Part shown: piece by piece, positions 6,264 through 7,191 of the stretch
Layout: every line of letters begins with the position of its first letter
Numbering within the stretch: position 1 is the first letter of the stretch
Notes under the pieces: generated by a model
The model's database searches: none
What the model saw: the letters and a program-made list of their open reading frames with translations, nothing else
Told to the model about the DNA's origin: nothing
Assembly (NCBI GenBank): GCA_946408315.1
Contig: CAMJRV010000116.1
Location: forward strand, 1-7,191
Length of the DNA: 7,191 nt
Source of the DNA: an uncultured Bacillota bacterium
GTDB lineage: Bacteria > Bacillota > Clostridia > Peptostreptococcales > Anaerovoracaceae
Direction: 5' to 3'
Program-made: the position numbers and the translations under genes

Positions 6264-7136
6264 TTACAGCATGCGGAACCTGTCATCTTTCAGCAGGTCG
6301 GCATCGTTCATCGCAGCGCGCAGCTGAGCCAGCATCCGTTCCTTATCCTGAGGCAGGTCGCCTTTCAGAGATACGTAGTTGGACGCGTGGTTGCTGCGGA
6401 AAACACAAGTCTTATTTACGTTAATATGGTTCAGAAGGAGCTCCGTCTCCCGGAGCACTTCCATCGGCGAAAGAAGCTGGAACCGCCCTTCCCTGATATC
6501 CTGGTGCAATTTCGCACCGGGCTCCGTGATGAGGGTCAAAAGCCCCACATACGAGGGTTCCATCTCGCTGATCATCGTTCCCGATTCCACAGCATGGTCC
6601 TCCCAGCCGTCCTTGCCCGCCAGACCGGAGATAAACGTCACCGAAGCGGGAATCCCGCAAGCTTCGATCCGTTTTACCGATTCGATGATCTCGGCCCTCG
6701 TAGCTCCCTTCTTGATGTCCCGGAGCACTTTGTCGCTCCCGGATTCGGCTCCGATATAGATGATGCCGATGCCGTGATCCCTCAGTTCGGAAAGCTCCTC
6801 CGGGGATTTTCTCAGCACATCCTGGGGAGAACCGTAAATCCCCACTCTCTCACATTCGGGAAAGAGCTCTTTGATATAATCCAGGATCACAAGCAGATCC
6901 TTATTCTGCAAAACCAGGGCGTCTCCGTCTGCGAGAAAGATCCTGCCGACCCGTCTGTAATGCTGACGGGCCGAATCGAGATCCTCTAAGACCTCGTTCA
7001 CCTTTCTCACGCGGAACCGCTTATCCTTAAACATGCTGCAGAAGGTGCATTTGTTATGGGCGCACCCGATCGTAACCTGGACGATGAGGCTGTACGCCTC
7101 GCTGGGCGGTCTGTAAACGCTGCCTTCATATCTCAT
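6264..7136 (-). CDS. Radical SAM protein with CX4CX2C motif
   Basis: This 290-residue protein is a compact radical SAM enzyme with no added N-terminal domain. The cluster motif near the N-terminus is CAHNKCTFC (C25, C30, C33), a CX4CX2C spacing instead of the usual CX3CX2C. The codons are unambiguous, so it is not a reading error within this sequence. Further core motifs are FLADGDALVL (67-76), VGIYGSPQDVL (98-108), IIYIGAESGSDKVL (125-138) and SVTFISGLAGKDGW (165-178). The C-terminal FRSNHASNYVSLKGDLPQDK (246-265) resembles a conserved ending in a COG1032-type family common in clostridia. The ATG at 7136 follows the argS-like stop by four bases, with AAAGG (7147-7151) a slightly long ten bases upstream. 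It is probably co-transcribed with both neighbours. The substrate cannot be told. Confidence 0.92.
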   Translation of the reverse strand: MRYEGSVYRPPSEAYSLIVQVTIGCAHNKCTFCSMFKDKRFRVRKVNEVLEDLDSARQHYRRVGRIFLADGDALVLQNKDLLVILDYIKELFPECERVGIYGSPQDVLRKSPEELSELRDHGIGIIYIGAESGSDKVLRDIKKGATRAEIIESVKRIEACGIPASVTFISGLAGKDGWEDHAVESGTMISEMEPSYVGLLTLITEPGAKLHQDIREGRFQLLSPMEVLRETELLLNHINVNKTCVFRSNHASNYVSLKGDLPQDKERMLAQLRAAMNDADLLKDDRFRML

Positions 7137-7140
7137 TTTG

Positions 7141-7191
7141 TTACATCCTTTCCGGCGCTTCCATTCCGAGCAGTTTCAGGCCGTTCTGGAT
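7141..7191 (-). CDS. argS: C-terminal end of probable arginyl-tRNA synthetase (partial)
   Basis: Sixteen codons and a TAA stop (7141-7143) run open from the window edge, reading IQNGLKLLGMEAPERM. The pattern of a hydrophobic helix, L-L-G, then APERM or APEKM at the very end is typical of the C-terminus of bacterial ArgRS, whose DALR anticodon-binding domain ends this way. ArgRS charges tRNA-Arg with arginine in the cytoplasm. The rest of the gene lies outside the window. Its stop is four bases before the next start, implying an operon. Sixteen residues are few, so the identity is likely but not certain. Confidence 0.7.
   Translation of the reverse strand: MQNGLKLLGMEAPERM

Overview
All supported genes lie on the minus strand, so transcription runs from high to low coordinates. 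The window looks like the chromosome of an anaerobic Gram-positive bacterium, most likely in the Clostridia. The reasons are strong AGGAGG-type ribosome binding sites, a ferredoxin-linked indolepyruvate oxidoreductase (IorAB) typical of amino-acid fermenters and archaea, two radical SAM proteins resembling families common in clostridia, and a tRNA with an encoded CCA end. The genus cannot be fixed from this sequence.

Layout in the direction of transcription: (1) 7191-7141, the last 16 codons of an upstream gene, probably argS (arginyl-tRNA synthetase). (2) 7136-6264, a stand-alone radical SAM protein with a CX4CX2C cluster motif. (3) 6240-4726, a cobalamin-binding-type radical SAM protein with a DUF4080-like C-terminus. 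(4) 4717-3656, a TPR-repeat protein whose ribosome binding site contains the stop codon of the gene before it. (5) A 131-base noncoding spacer (3525-3655) with small inverted repeats. (6) 3521-1752 and 1750-1175, iorA and iorB, one base apart. (7) A strong 13-bp hairpin (1120-1162). (8) 1098-235, a six-helix membrane protein resembling YjdF/DUF2238. (9) 144-70, tRNA-Asn(GTT) with its own near-consensus promoter. (10) A second near-consensus promoter (35-7) that points out of the window.

The tight spacing of genes 1-4 (4 bases, 23 bases and an overlapping ribosome binding site) suggests one transcription unit that may run on into iorAB. IorAB would oxidatively decarboxylate arylpyruvates from aromatic amino acids to aryl-acetyl-CoA and give reduced ferredoxin. 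The substrates of the two radical SAM proteins cannot be read from the sequence. The most interesting points are the coupled B12-type radical SAM/TPR pair, the hairpin that leaves no room for a separate promoter for the membrane protein, and the repeat-like spacer before iorA. I see no phage genes, insertion sequences, CRISPR arrays or defence genes, and nothing that clearly amounts to an undescribed system.
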